From Pectobacterium zantedeschiae (GTDB lineage: Bacteria > Pseudomonadota > Gammaproteobacteria > Enterobacterales > Enterobacteriaceae): a DNA stretch of 64,000 nt. Below the pieces are notes generated by a model. The model was not told where the DNA came from. It searched no databases and saw only the letters and a program-made list of their open reading frames with translations. Shown here in pieces: positions 1 to 7,957 of this stretch (the first letter of the stretch is position 1; each line of letters opens with the position of its first letter). A program made the translations under genes and the position numbers. The DNA lies in contig NZ_NWTM01000004.1 of the NCBI RefSeq assembly GCF_004137795.1, positions 186,001 to 250,000 on the forward strand. Reading direction: 5' to 3'.

Positions 1-507
1 CATCACGATGAAATCCGGTTCAAAACCTTCCAGTTCTTCATCGCTCGGACGAATAAACATGTTTTTGACGAAATGTGCCTGCCAGGCCACTTCTGTCACG
101 AAACGCACGCTGAGGCGGCTGTCTGGATTGGCACCGCAGAAGGCATCAATAATGAACAACCGTTTTCCAGACAACTGCGTGGTGACGAGCTGCTTCAGAT
201 GCGTCCAGGTTTCCTGGCTCAATGGGTGGTTATCGTTCTTACCTTTGCCTTGATCGGACCACCACACGGTGTCACGGGTGATGTCATCGCGTACGATGTA
301 TTTGTCTTTAGGGGAACGGCCGGTGAAAATTCCGGTATCGACGGCTACTGCACCCAGTTGGGTTTCGATACCGCGTTCATAGCCTTGTAGGGTAGGAGAG
401 CGTTCTTCTTCAAAAAGCAGTTCATAGCTGGGATTGTAGACAATATCGCGGACATCGTGGATTCCATAAGCCGTCAGGGCTTGCGGGGTAATACCGTTGA
501 TCTGCAT
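1..507 (-). CDS. pckA: Phosphoenolpyruvate carboxykinase (ATP), N-terminal part, cut by window start
   Basis: Converts oxaloacetate to phosphoenolpyruvate with ATP, the first committed step of gluconeogenesis, in the cytoplasm. The visible 169 codons match E. coli PckA closely from recall: the [22 protein letters not shown] block, KDKYIVRDD, and the KGKNDN and [14 protein letters not shown] stretches of the N-terminal domain. The ATG at 507 has a good ribosome binding site (GAGGAG) seven bases upstream. The catalytic P-loop and metal-binding residues would lie beyond the window edge, so completeness cannot be judged. The hslO-side neighbourhood is the same as in E. coli. Confidence 0.96.
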   Translation of the reverse strand, partial: MQINGITPQALTAYGIHDVRDIVYNPSYELLFEEERSPTLQGYERGIETQLGAVAVDTGIFTGRSPKDKYIVRDDITRDTVWWSDQGKGKNDNHPLSQETWTHLKQLVTTQLSGKRLFIIDAFCGANPDSRLSVRFVTEVAWQAHFVKNMFIRPSDEELEGFEPDFIVM

Positions 508-664
508 GTTGCCACTCCTCAAGTTATAGTCGTACTACTAAACATTGTAGGGAGTGAGCTTATTTTAACCGCGATAGCAATCATAAAATTAAATAAATTC
601 ATTAATAACTTTGCTTATTTAGGTGTTTGAAAAATAATCACGGCGGTTTATAGATGGGAAAATA

Positions 665-700
665 AGCAAAATAAAACGGGTACTTTCGTACCCGTTAAAA
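665..700 (-). terminator. Rho-independent terminator of hslO
   Basis: A perfect nine-base stem, AACGGGTAC (675-683) pairing with GTACCCGTT (688-696) around a TTTC loop, is followed on the minus strand by a T-rich run (TTTTATTTT). It sits just past the hslO stop codon. Confidence 0.85.
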
Positions 701-703
701 CGA

Positions 704-1573
704 TTAATGCAACAGATTTCCTGATGAATCGTGCCGTATGGCGCGGATGTCCAGAGAATTAAACAGGTAGTGCGTACCGCAATAATCACAGTGCATATCG
801 ATTTCGCCATCTTGTTCGATCATCTCATTCACTTCCTGATCGGACAGCGTCATTAATGCATCAGCGCAACGATCGCGCGAGCAGTGGCAGCGGAATTCGA
901 CATCCTGTGGTTCGTACACCGTGACTTCTTCCTGATGGTAAAGGCGGTACAGCACCTCGTTGGCAGGCAGGGTAAATAGCTCTTCGGCTTTGACAGTCGT
1001 GGTGAGTTGGGCCAGATGATCAAAATCATTACGGTCGGTATCCTGCGCAGGCAATACCTGTAACAGCATACCCGCAGCGACCGGATTGCCCTCGTGCTGT
1101 CCGGTACGGATAAATAGCCGCGTCGGTAACTGTTCGGACTGTTGGAAATAGCTCTCCAGACACTCCGCAACCGTTTCACCTTCTAAACCAACGACGCCTT
1201 GATAACGCTCACCGTCAGTCGGCGTAATGGTAATGACCAGATAGCCATTGCCAACCATCTCTTTCAGCGAACTTCCTGGTGCGATCTCCCCTTGCAGACG
1301 GGCAACGCCGCGCATCTGCTGCTGGTGATTGCCGTTAATCACCGCCAGCTTCAGTGGACCATCGCCCTGAAGTTGAACGGTAATATCACCGCTGAATTTC
1401 AGCGTTGCGGTCAGCAGGCTGGTGGCAACTAGCATTTCACCCAGCAGCGTTTGTACCGCAGCCGGATAGTCGTGGTTGGTTAAAATACGTTGATATGTCT
1501 CGTTAACGGTCACCAATTCGCCGCGGACGGCATAATTTTCAAACAGATAACGATGTAGTTGGTCGTGAGCCAT
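704..1573 (-). CDS. hslO: Redox-regulated holdase chaperone Hsp33
   Basis: Hsp33 is a cytoplasmic holdase switched on by oxidation plus unfolding stress. The 289-residue product is close to the usual 292. The zinc/redox-switch cysteines are visible near the C-terminus as C-x-C (C229, C231) and C-x-x-C (C262, C265), the four ligands that release zinc and form disulfides on activation. The N-terminal [12 protein letters not shown] start matches E. coli. It follows hslR by 113 bases on the same strand, so the two form the usual hslRO pair, possibly with yrfG upstream. It ends at its own terminator. Confidence 0.97.
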   Translation of the reverse strand: MAHDQLHRYLFENYAVRGELVTVNETYQRILTNHDYPAAVQTLLGEMLVATSLLTATLKFSGDITVQLQGDGPLKLAVINGNHQQQMRGVARLQGEIAPGSSLKEMVGNGYLVITITPTDGERYQGVVGLEGETVAECLESYFQQSEQLPTRLFIRTGQHEGNPVAAGMLLQVLPAQDTDRNDFDHLAQLTTTVKAEELFTLPANEVLYRLYHQEEVTVYEPQDVEFRCHCSRDRCADALMTLSDQEVNEMIEQDGEIDMHCDYCGTHYLFNSLDIRAIRHDSSGNLLH

Positions 1574-1686
1574 AATATTTTCTCGTTGTAGTACGCGATG
1601 AGTTGTGCAGCGATGAGTGGTGCGGTAATCGCTGAGTCTTCTCTTATTGTCAGCCGTTTGATGACCAACAAATGAAGCTCTGCGTG

Positions 1687-2097
1687 TTAGTCCTGATCGC
1701 TGTATTTAAATTTAATCAGATCGCGTCGCTCTTTTTTATCAGGGCGGCGATCGGGATGTGGCATCGTCAGCGCATTCATTTTCCGCGCCTGCGCCAGCTT
1801 TTCTCGTTTCTCAATGCTTGCAGCCGTTTCCTGATACAGAGCCTGCGCCTCTGTCGCACTTCTGCGCTGGCCGCTGACAGCCACAATGATTACGGTGCGT
1901 TCATCATTTCCCTGACGCAGCTTAATCTCGGCATTCAGCTCGACCTGTTTGCTCGGTTTACCGCGTTGCCCGTTATAGTGCACTTTGCCGCCGTCGATCA
2001 TCTCACGGGCCATCGCTCGGGTTTTATAGAAACGGGCGGCCCAGAGCCATTTATCCAGACGAACCGCGTCGTCAGCTTGCTCGGTAACTTTCGCCAT
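1687..2097 (-). CDS. hslR: Heat-shock protein 15 (Hsp15), S4-domain RNA-binding protein
   Basis: Hsp15 binds 50S subunits carrying nascent chains and helps rescue stalled ribosomes. The 136-residue product has an S4 RNA-binding domain at about residues 11-70 ([26 protein letters not shown]). The tail is strongly basic ([18 protein letters not shown]), as expected of the family. It lies between yrfG and hslO on the minus strand. A copy of a dispersed hairpin repeat fills the gap to yrfG. Confidence 0.96.
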   Translation of the reverse strand: MAKVTEQADDAVRLDKWLWAARFYKTRAMAREMIDGGKVHYNGQRGKPSKQVELNAEIKLRQGNDERTVIIVAVSGQRRSATEAQALYQETAASIEKREKLAQARKMNALTMPHPDRRPDKKERRDLIKFKYSDQD

Positions 2098-2143
2098 AAA
2101 TCCCCCTGATTACCCTCATGCCGATCGTTTAAGGATCGCGTTA

Positions 2144-2208
2144 CCGGGGGCGACCACGGCACGAGGCATCCCTGCGGGAACCTCATCACCGTGTTTCCCC
2201 CTCAGGCC
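2144..2208 (-). repeat. Dispersed hairpin repeat, copy A
   Basis: Read on the minus strand this segment has the pattern GGGGGAAACACGG...GAGG..TCCCGCAGGGA..CCTC...CCGTGGTCGCCCC. It matches a second segment at 50777-50831 over its whole length. It can fold with an outer CACGG/CCGTG stem, a GAGG/CCTC stem and an inner TCCCGCAGGGA tip. It is extragenic, between yrfG and hslR. It looks like a REP/BIME-like element of this genome; I do not recognise a named family. Confidence 0.7.
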
Positions 2209-2215
2209 ACCTGCA

Positions 2216-2902
2216 TTACCCTGCGTTAACGGAGTGACGTAGGGCTGGTAGCAGCGCAAGATAGTCGTTCATTGATGGATGTTGCAAGAATGCCTTTTCC
2301 TGCTGGCCAGAATCTGGATTACGTACGCCCAGACAGTAATGGATGCCGAATGTTTTCGCGGCATCCAGAATCGGCTCGCTGTCATCCACGAATAACGTTC
2401 TGGCGGGGTCGAAGCCCGTTTGCTGCTGTACGGCCTGCCACAAACGCTGATTCTCTTTTGGATACCCATAAGTATGGGTGGAAAGCAATAAATCAAGGTG
2501 CTGATCCAGTCCCGTATGTTCGATTTTCACCGCCAGACTGTGTGGATGGGCATTGGTCAGCAGAATCGTCTCCTTGCCGCACTCGCGCAGTGCCGCTAAA
2601 AACGGCGTGGTGTCATCGCGCAATCGCGCTCGGGTGCCAATATCCGTCGTCATTTGATAGATATCCAGATCGAGACGTTCTGACCAGTAATCGAAGCAAT
2701 ACCAGTTTAGCGTGTGCTGAACCGCCTGATATTCTTGCTTGATAAGCTGGTGCGCCTGTTCAAGGCTGATTCGGCGTTTTTCACTGAGCGACTGCGGCAC
2801 CAGTTGAAGCCAGAAATAGCTGTCAAACGCCAGATCGAGAAGCGTGCCATCCATATCCAGTATCACGGTGTCGATGTTGTGCCAGTTAACGTGGGGATTC
2901 AT
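2216..2902 (-). CDS. yrfG: GMP/IMP 5'-nucleotidase, HAD superfamily
   Basis: A cytoplasmic purine nucleotidase that removes phosphate from GMP and IMP. HAD motif I is DMDGT (D16 and D18), motif II is LLTNAH, and a late FVDDSEPILDAA carries the metal-binding aspartates. I chose the ATG at 2902 (228 residues) over the longer frame from 2947, because GGAG lies seven bases before 2902 and the E. coli protein (about 222 residues) begins at the equivalent point. It lies between igaA and hslR on the minus strand, as in E. coli. Confidence 0.93.
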   Translation of the reverse strand: MNPHVNWHNIDTVILDMDGTLLDLAFDSYFWLQLVPQSLSEKRRISLEQAHQLIKQEYQAVQHTLNWYCFDYWSERLDLDIYQMTTDIGTRARLRDDTTPFLAALRECGKETILLTNAHPHSLAVKIEHTGLDQHLDLLLSTHTYGYPKENQRLWQAVQQQTGFDPARTLFVDDSEPILDAAKTFGIHYCLGVRNPDSGQQEKAFLQHPSMNDYLALLPALRHSVNAG

Positions 2903-3030
2903 AACGACTCCAGATGTCGCGTCGTGCCATAGGGGGTGATGAAGCATGAGGCGCGCAATGCAATTGTGATAATAGGGACGAGAAACCGATTCCGCTAGGT
3001 TAGCATAACCGCAGAGAGGGCACGATGCCG

Positions 3031-5178
3031 TTAGCGGGGTAGCAGGGGGCGGTGATCTGGGAACGAATCGGCCATCATATTGAAGCGTGAGGCATAATAG
3101 CGCTGAATATCGGTAACTCGTTTCTGACTTTTACGCATTTTAATGCCAGTCAGGATCGCATTAACGATAAACGTCACGGAAAAGAGCAGAAGTAGCAGGC
3201 AACTGCCGAGATAGCGCCAGACGGTAATGACATCGGGTTCGCTGTGCAGGCTGATGTGCTGCGTCCCGTTGGCATCGGTATTAAGCTGAGTGATGACGCC
3301 CTCAGCATTAAACGGCGTATGCAACAGCATGGCCGAAAGCCGCTGGAGTTCCTGCCACTGATCCGATGGACGATATTCATGGAGCGGCATCGGTGGGAGT
3401 GGATGATTAACGAACTGCCGACCTTCGTCGCTGCGAATCAGGAATCCATCGGGAGGTGGGCTGTTCAGCGACTCTGCTGCGTTGTTGATTTCCTGATAGA
3501 AGAATTGATCGGTGGAACTGTTGACCAATGACTCCAGTGTTTCTGCGCTGACGGCGGGCAGCACGACATTCATGCCTTTTAGCTTGCCGGAGTCGGCATC
3601 TTTTACCAGCGTATTCCAATTCTTGACGTCGCTCAGATTCACCAGCGCATTTTTTAGGCGGGAACAATCGTTTTCCTGTTTACACAAATCTTGTGTTCTC
3701 AAAACGACATCAGCGAAGTTTTTCATCAAAATCAGCCCTGATTTCTGGATCGTGGACGCTAATTGAGAATTTACCTGACCTTCTTTGTCCGCCTGCGGAT
3801 GGAGTTGACTGTTGACTGATTTAAGCAACGCGGAGGCTTTTTCAATTGTCTCAGATTCCGGCAACGGTAACGGTGCGGCTTTGTTCCAGTAAATGGCGGA
3901 GCAATCGAAAGGGCTGAACGCGTAGGACGACAGTGCGGAGACGGGAGGAATTCCTGCTGGCACATAGCACATACCGCTACCGCGAACGGCCAGCGTGTCG
4001 CCAATGCGGAGCTGAGCTTTTTCCAGATCGCTGACTTGCGTTACCTCAATGCGCTGTGCGCCTTGAAGCCAGGCCAGACTGAGTTTTAACGGCAGTTCAA
4101 GCTGCACGTTAGTGACCAGCAAAATCAGGCTGAGCAGCGAACCCGCGGCCAGCAGCAGATTTCTGCTCCAGCGCTGTAACGGGAAATTTTTCACTTCATC
4201 GTGCAGCGAAAGGTACTCTCCCTGACGGATCACCTGGCGGTTGAGGTAGATATCTACGTCCATTTTTCTCCCCAGATCCTGCGTGATATAGGGTTGCCAA
4301 TGGGGTGGGTAGATCAGATCGATATTGCCAAGAGAGATATTGCCGAGTGGCCCCTGATTGGATTCGCCAAACAGTCCCAAACCTTGAGGTGTACCGTGGA
4401 GGCAATGCACATCCCGCAGTTCCTGAGCAGACGGCGACCGGAAAAGCTGCCACAGACTCCAGCCTGCTAACAATGATGCGGTGCCTATCAACCAGGGGAG
4501 CAGAGCAATTGGGCTATTCAGGCTGATGAACAGGAGTAGAAAAGACAGGCAGAGTACGGCTGTTTCTTTCACGCCTCTAGAGTGGTGAATAGCATGTTCT
4601 TCACGTGTTTCTTTGCGGATAGTGACCAACTCCGCGTGTTCATTACCTTCCTGACGGATGGAGGCATTTGGTACGGGTATTCCAGCCGCTAGCGGAGCCA
4701 GCGGACGATCGTCAAGACACTCGGTTAGCGAGTGTCCATTCAGAGAAATAACCAGCGGGATCGAGCGTGTCTTAATCAGTTCGACGGTGTTGTTTTCGGT
4801 AATGAACTGTTCCCAACTAGGGGGAAGATGGATTTCTTGTGTATCAATATAATAGCGCCACTTATTCTGAACATCGGTGCTCAGGCCGTAGCGTGTAATC
4901 GTATGGGTGATGGGATAAACCCGATTACTTTGCAGGGAACGCGGTAGTTTTGGCTGTGTATTGGGGGTATCAAGCGGCGTGGTTTGCTGACTGTTTTCCT
5001 GAGTCAGATAACGCTCAACGGCGATCCGTTCATCTTCAGTTAACCGACGGGGAAGCGATTGCGAAACGGGCAAGGGTGGGGCGGACAGGAAACGGCGTCG
5101 CATACGGTAGCCGACAAGACCTCCGATAACGATCAGACAGGCAAGCAATATCGCCAATAGGGTAAATATTGTGCTCAT
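3031..5178 (-). CDS. igaA: IgaA, inner-membrane inhibitor of the Rcs phosphorelay
   Basis: IgaA (YrfF in E. coli) restrains the Rcs envelope-stress phosphorelay by contacting RcsD. The 715-residue length fits the family (about 711). Membrane segments are visible at about 3-25, a pair within 205-246, about 340-357 and about 653-680. They leave cytoplasmic loops and a large periplasmic region at about 365-650 that contains four clustered cysteines. The start ATG has GGAG upstream. In soft-rot bacteria Rcs affects motility, capsule and pectinases, so this is a plausible virulence regulator; that role is not visible here. Confidence 0.95.
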   Translation of the reverse strand: MSTIFTLLAILLACLIVIGGLVGYRMRRRFLSAPPLPVSQSLPRRLTEDERIAVERYLTQENSQQTTPLDTPNTQPKLPRSLQSNRVYPITHTITRYGLSTDVQNKWRYYIDTQEIHLPPSWEQFITENNTVELIKTRSIPLVISLNGHSLTECLDDRPLAPLAAGIPVPNASIRQEGNEHAELVTIRKETREEHAIHHSRGVKETAVLCLSFLLLFISLNSPIALLPWLIGTASLLAGWSLWQLFRSPSAQELRDVHCLHGTPQGLGLFGESNQGPLGNISLGNIDLIYPPHWQPYITQDLGRKMDVDIYLNRQVIRQGEYLSLHDEVKNFPLQRWSRNLLLAAGSLLSLILLVTNVQLELPLKLSLAWLQGAQRIEVTQVSDLEKAQLRIGDTLAVRGSGMCYVPAGIPPVSALSSYAFSPFDCSAIYWNKAAPLPLPESETIEKASALLKSVNSQLHPQADKEGQVNSQLASTIQKSGLILMKNFADVVLRTQDLCKQENDCSRLKNALVNLSDVKNWNTLVKDADSGKLKGMNVVLPAVSAETLESLVNSSTDQFFYQEINNAAESLNSPPPDGFLIRSDEGRQFVNHPLPPMPLHEYRPSDQWQELQRLSAMLLHTPFNAEGVITQLNTDANGTQHISLHSEPDVITVWRYLGSCLLLLLFSVTFIVNAILTGIKMRKSQKRVTDIQRYYASRFNMMADSFPDHRPLLPR

Positions 5179-5614
5179 GTCATCTCCATTCCAAAACGCG
5201 CTGCTCCTTGTTCTCGTCGGAGTTTAACAAAATTATACAATCGATGATAACCCGTATGGCATTGTTTTCTTAGATTAATAACGTAATTGTGAGTGGAATT
5301 AATCGCATAAGGTGATGATAGTAACAAGCAAAAATTGCCTCTTGAATGAGGATAATCCTATTTTTTTAAAGTTATTGACTTTTGGCGGTGGTTTCTCATT
5401 CAGGATGTATCTTGCATGTTGCTCACACGTAAATTCATCGTCACGATAGTTGCAGCGGAGGTGACTGTTAACGCACAATGTGAACAGAATCAAAAAAGAT
5501 TATTTACGATCTCTTCTTATTCAACAGCATTCCGTATTCAGGTTACGGTAAAGGTAACCTCTCATGCTCGTTGGGCTAAGGTGCCGTTCTGGTCGTAACT
5601 CTCTGGGGGCATCA
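5179..5614. other. Divergent igaA-nudE intergenic region
   Basis: This AT-rich stretch must hold the promoters of igaA (minus) and nudE (plus). A weak CRP-like TGTGA-N6-TCAAA lies at 5479-5494. I see no convincing gene, hairpin terminator or repeat in it. Confidence 0.5.
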
Positions 5615-6172
5615 ATGAGTCATAACCTGCAAAAACCTAAAATCCTCAAGGTGGAAACGATAGCGCGTTCGCGCCTGTTCAACGTGGAATCCGTCGATCT
5701 TGAATTTAGCAACGGGGTGCGCCGGGTTTATGAGCGGATGCGTTCAAGCGGTCGGCAGGCGGTAATGATCGTCCCGATCATTGATGATGAGCTGCTTTTG
5801 ATCCGCGAATACGCCGTCGGCGTTGAAGAATACGAACTGGGGTTTCCCAAAGGGCTGATCGATCCCGGTGAAACGGTCTTTGAAGCGGCTAACCGTGAAC
5901 TGATGGAAGAAGTCGGTTTTGGTGCGGAAAAGCTGGAATTGCTGGCAACGTTAACCATGGCGCCTTCCTATTTTTCCAGCCAGATGAATATTGTGGTGGC
6001 GAGTGGGCTGTACCCGCAGAGCCTGGAAGGTGATGAACCGGAGCCTATGCCGCAAGTCCGCTGGCCAGTAGATAACATGATGTCGCTGCTGCAAGAGCCT
6101 GATTTCCGTGAAGCACGTAATGTCAGTGCGCTGTTTCTGACGCATGACTGGCTGCGTCGTATACCCCGTTAA
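5615..6172 (+). CDS. nudE: ADP compounds hydrolase NudE (Nudix)
   Basis: Hydrolyses ADP-ribose, Ap3A, Ap2A and NADH to mononucleotides. A complete Nudix box (G-x5-E-x7-RE-x2-EE-x-G) runs from G80 through E86 and R94-E95 to G101. The product is 185 residues, as in E. coli (186). The ATG at 5615 (MSHNLQKPKIL) is preferred over an in-frame start at 5564, because the E. coli protein begins there and GGGGG lies upstream. It is followed by a very strong terminator, so it is transcribed alone. Confidence 0.95.
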   Translation: MSHNLQKPKILKVETIARSRLFNVESVDLEFSNGVRRVYERMRSSGRQAVMIVPIIDDELLLIREYAVGVEEYELGFPKGLIDPGETVFEAANRELMEEVGFGAEKLELLATLTMAPSYFSSQMNIVVASGLYPQSLEGDEPEPMPQVRWPVDNMMSLLQEPDFREARNVSALFLTHDWLRRIPR

Positions 6173-6304
6173 TTTCCTGTGGCATAACAGAAAGCGCACA
6201 CCTTTTCCGGTGATGTTGGTCACACATCCTTTTTTAGTTCGTTGTCGTGACAGGTGCTGGCGTCTATAACGTCTGCACAGGGCGTGACTGAATTAATTAA
6301 GGCG

Positions 6305-6351
6305 AACCTGCCGTGGATAGCAAAACTTGCTATTCACGGCGGGTTTTTTTG
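6305..6351 (+). terminator. Strong Rho-independent terminator after nudE
   Basis: An 18-base stem with two G-U wobbles (6305-6322 with 6328-6345), a five-base loop and a T7 run. Only 51 bases separate it from the next start codon, so the following gene must start its transcript in that gap or depend on readthrough. Confidence 0.93.
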
Positions 6352-6401
6352 TTTTTTAGCCCTGGATAAATGAGTAAAACGACACTGACACAAAGGGGAA
6401 A

Positions 6402-7829
6402 ATGATGAATATACCGAAGGGGATAATACGAGCGCCGTTGATGTTGCTGGCGCTGATGAGCACGTTGCTATTTCCTGCGCTGGGTCTGACTGCGGAAACT
6501 GAGCCAGAGAAAACCCGGATACTTATCCTGACGGACATTGGCAATGAGCCGGATGATTCGCAGTCTTTGGTGCGCTTCCTGCTCTACAGTAATGAATTCG
6601 ATGTCGAGGGGATTGTGGCAACCACGTCAACCTGGCTGAGGGATAAAGTTAATCCAGAGATGATTATGCAGCGCCTTGATGCCTACGAACAGGTGCTGCC
6701 CAATCTGCGCCAGCATGCGTCCGGCTACCCGTCTGCGGACGCATTGCGTCAGGTTGTCAGATCTGGGCGTGCCGGATTTGGCATGGACGTCGTTGGCGAT
6801 AATAAAGCGACGGAAGCATCTAAGTTGATTATTCAGGCGGTGGACAAACAGGATGCCCGCCCGCTGTGGATCACGGTATGGGGCGGTGCTGTCGATTTGG
6901 CACAGGCTCTTCATGACGTACGCACTACTCGCTCACCGGAACAGGTGACGGCGTTTGTCAGTAAAATTCGCGTATATGCGATCTCCGATCAGGACAATAC
7001 CGGTGCCTGGATTCGGGCGAATTTCCCGACGTTGCGCTACATCACCAGTATCCATGCCTGGAATGATTATTTTCTGTCTACCTGGATTGGCATGTCCTCG
7101 TCGTTTGCAGAAGGCAGCGATATGAGCCAGGTGAATAACGAATGGCTGAGCAAACATATCCGCAGCAAAGGCCCACTCGGCGCGGTCTATCCTGCGATTG
7201 AATATACGATGGAAGGGGATACTCCCTCGTTTCTCTATCTGATTCAAAACGGACTTGGCGATCCAGAGCACACGGAATATGGCAGTTGGGGAGGACGCTA
7301 TGCGGCCATCGTTCCGGGCGATACCAGCGGACTTCGCGTCAGCACGTCCGATCAGGTTATGAGCAATAATGGCAAAATGTACCGCACCGCCTCGGCCACA
7401 ATCTGGCGCTGGCGTGAGGCATTCCAGAGTGATTTTGCCGCTCGCATGGACTGGACGCTGACGAAGGAGAATAACAAGGCCAACCATAATCCTGACCTGG
7501 TGCTGAATGGTCAGGCTGGGCGTTCCATTGTGGCGCTCAGCGTGAAAGCGGGTGAGATCGTGAAGCTGTCTGCTAACGGTTCACACGACCGCGATGGTGA
7601 CAAGGTGAATTATACCTGGTGGCAATATAAGGAACCTACGGCTACTGCGATTGGCGTACATTTTGCGCCAGAAGTGAAATTGGCTAATGATTCAGGCATG
7701 CAAACGCAGTTTGTCGCTCCTGAAGTCAAAACGCCGACGCCTTTCCATATTATTTTGCAGGCGAAAGACGAAGGCACGCCAAACCTGTTTTCCTATCGTC
7801 GGGCGATTATCACCGTGATGCCGAAGTGA
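6402..7829 (+). CDS. Secreted Sde182/DUF1593 family protein (nucleoside-hydrolase-like)
   Basis: A 475-residue exported protein with a signal peptide at about residues 1-31 (basic start, hydrophobic core, cleavage near LGLTA-ET). The mature part opens with RILILTDIGNEPDDSQSLVRF, the aspartate-rich signature of the nucleoside-hydrolase-like fold in DUF1593/Sde182 proteins. These were named from a carbohydrate-binding protein of Saccharophagus. A C-terminal beta-sandwich-like part (about 365-475, with NGSHDRDGDKVNYTWWQY) fits the Sde182 C-terminal domain. A role on plant cell-wall or nucleoside-like substrates is inference. AAGGGG precedes the ATG. It is inserted between nudE and mrcA, which are adjacent in E. 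coli. Confidence 0.82.
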   Translation: MMNIPKGIIRAPLMLLALMSTLLFPALGLTAETEPEKTRILILTDIGNEPDDSQSLVRFLLYSNEFDVEGIVATTSTWLRDKVNPEMIMQRLDAYEQVLPNLRQHASGYPSADALRQVVRSGRAGFGMDVVGDNKATEASKLIIQAVDKQDARPLWITVWGGAVDLAQALHDVRTTRSPEQVTAFVSKIRVYAISDQDNTGAWIRANFPTLRYITSIHAWNDYFLSTWIGMSSSFAEGSDMSQVNNEWLSKHIRSKGPLGAVYPAIEYTMEGDTPSFLYLIQNGLGDPEHTEYGSWGGRYAAIVPGDTSGLRVSTSDQVMSNNGKMYRTASATIWRWREAFQSDFAARMDWTLTKENNKANHNPDLVLNGQAGRSIVALSVKAGEIVKLSANGSHDRDGDKVNYTWWQYKEPTATAIGVHFAPEVKLANDSGMQTQFVAPEVKTPTPFHIILQAKDEGTPNLFSYRRAIITVMPK

Positions 7830-7904
7830 TGTGATTTGAAAGAAGAAGGCCTTGATAGCTGGTAACTTCGTTAACGGATCAACAGAGAATTGTGTTGAAT
7901 TGGC

Positions 7905-7937
7905 AATAAAAAATGGCCTTCCGTCAGGAAGGCCATC
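7905..7937 (-). terminator. Rho-independent terminator of mrcA
   Basis: A perfect ten-base stem ATGGCCTTCC/GGAAGGCCAT (7913-7922 and 7927-7936) has a run of T on the minus strand after it. It lies just past the mrcA stop. There is no T run on the plus strand, so it works mainly for mrcA. Confidence 0.88.
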
Positions 7938-7957
7938 AATGAACGTAATGCCGGATA

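Noticed and set aside
1672-2109. A 145-codon plus-strand frame over hslR
   Set aside because: Antisense shadow; hslR is well supported on the minus strand.
5479-5494. A CRP-like TGTGA-N6-TCAAA before nudE
   Set aside because: Only the left half is strong, and there is no conserved context as there is for the pel genes.
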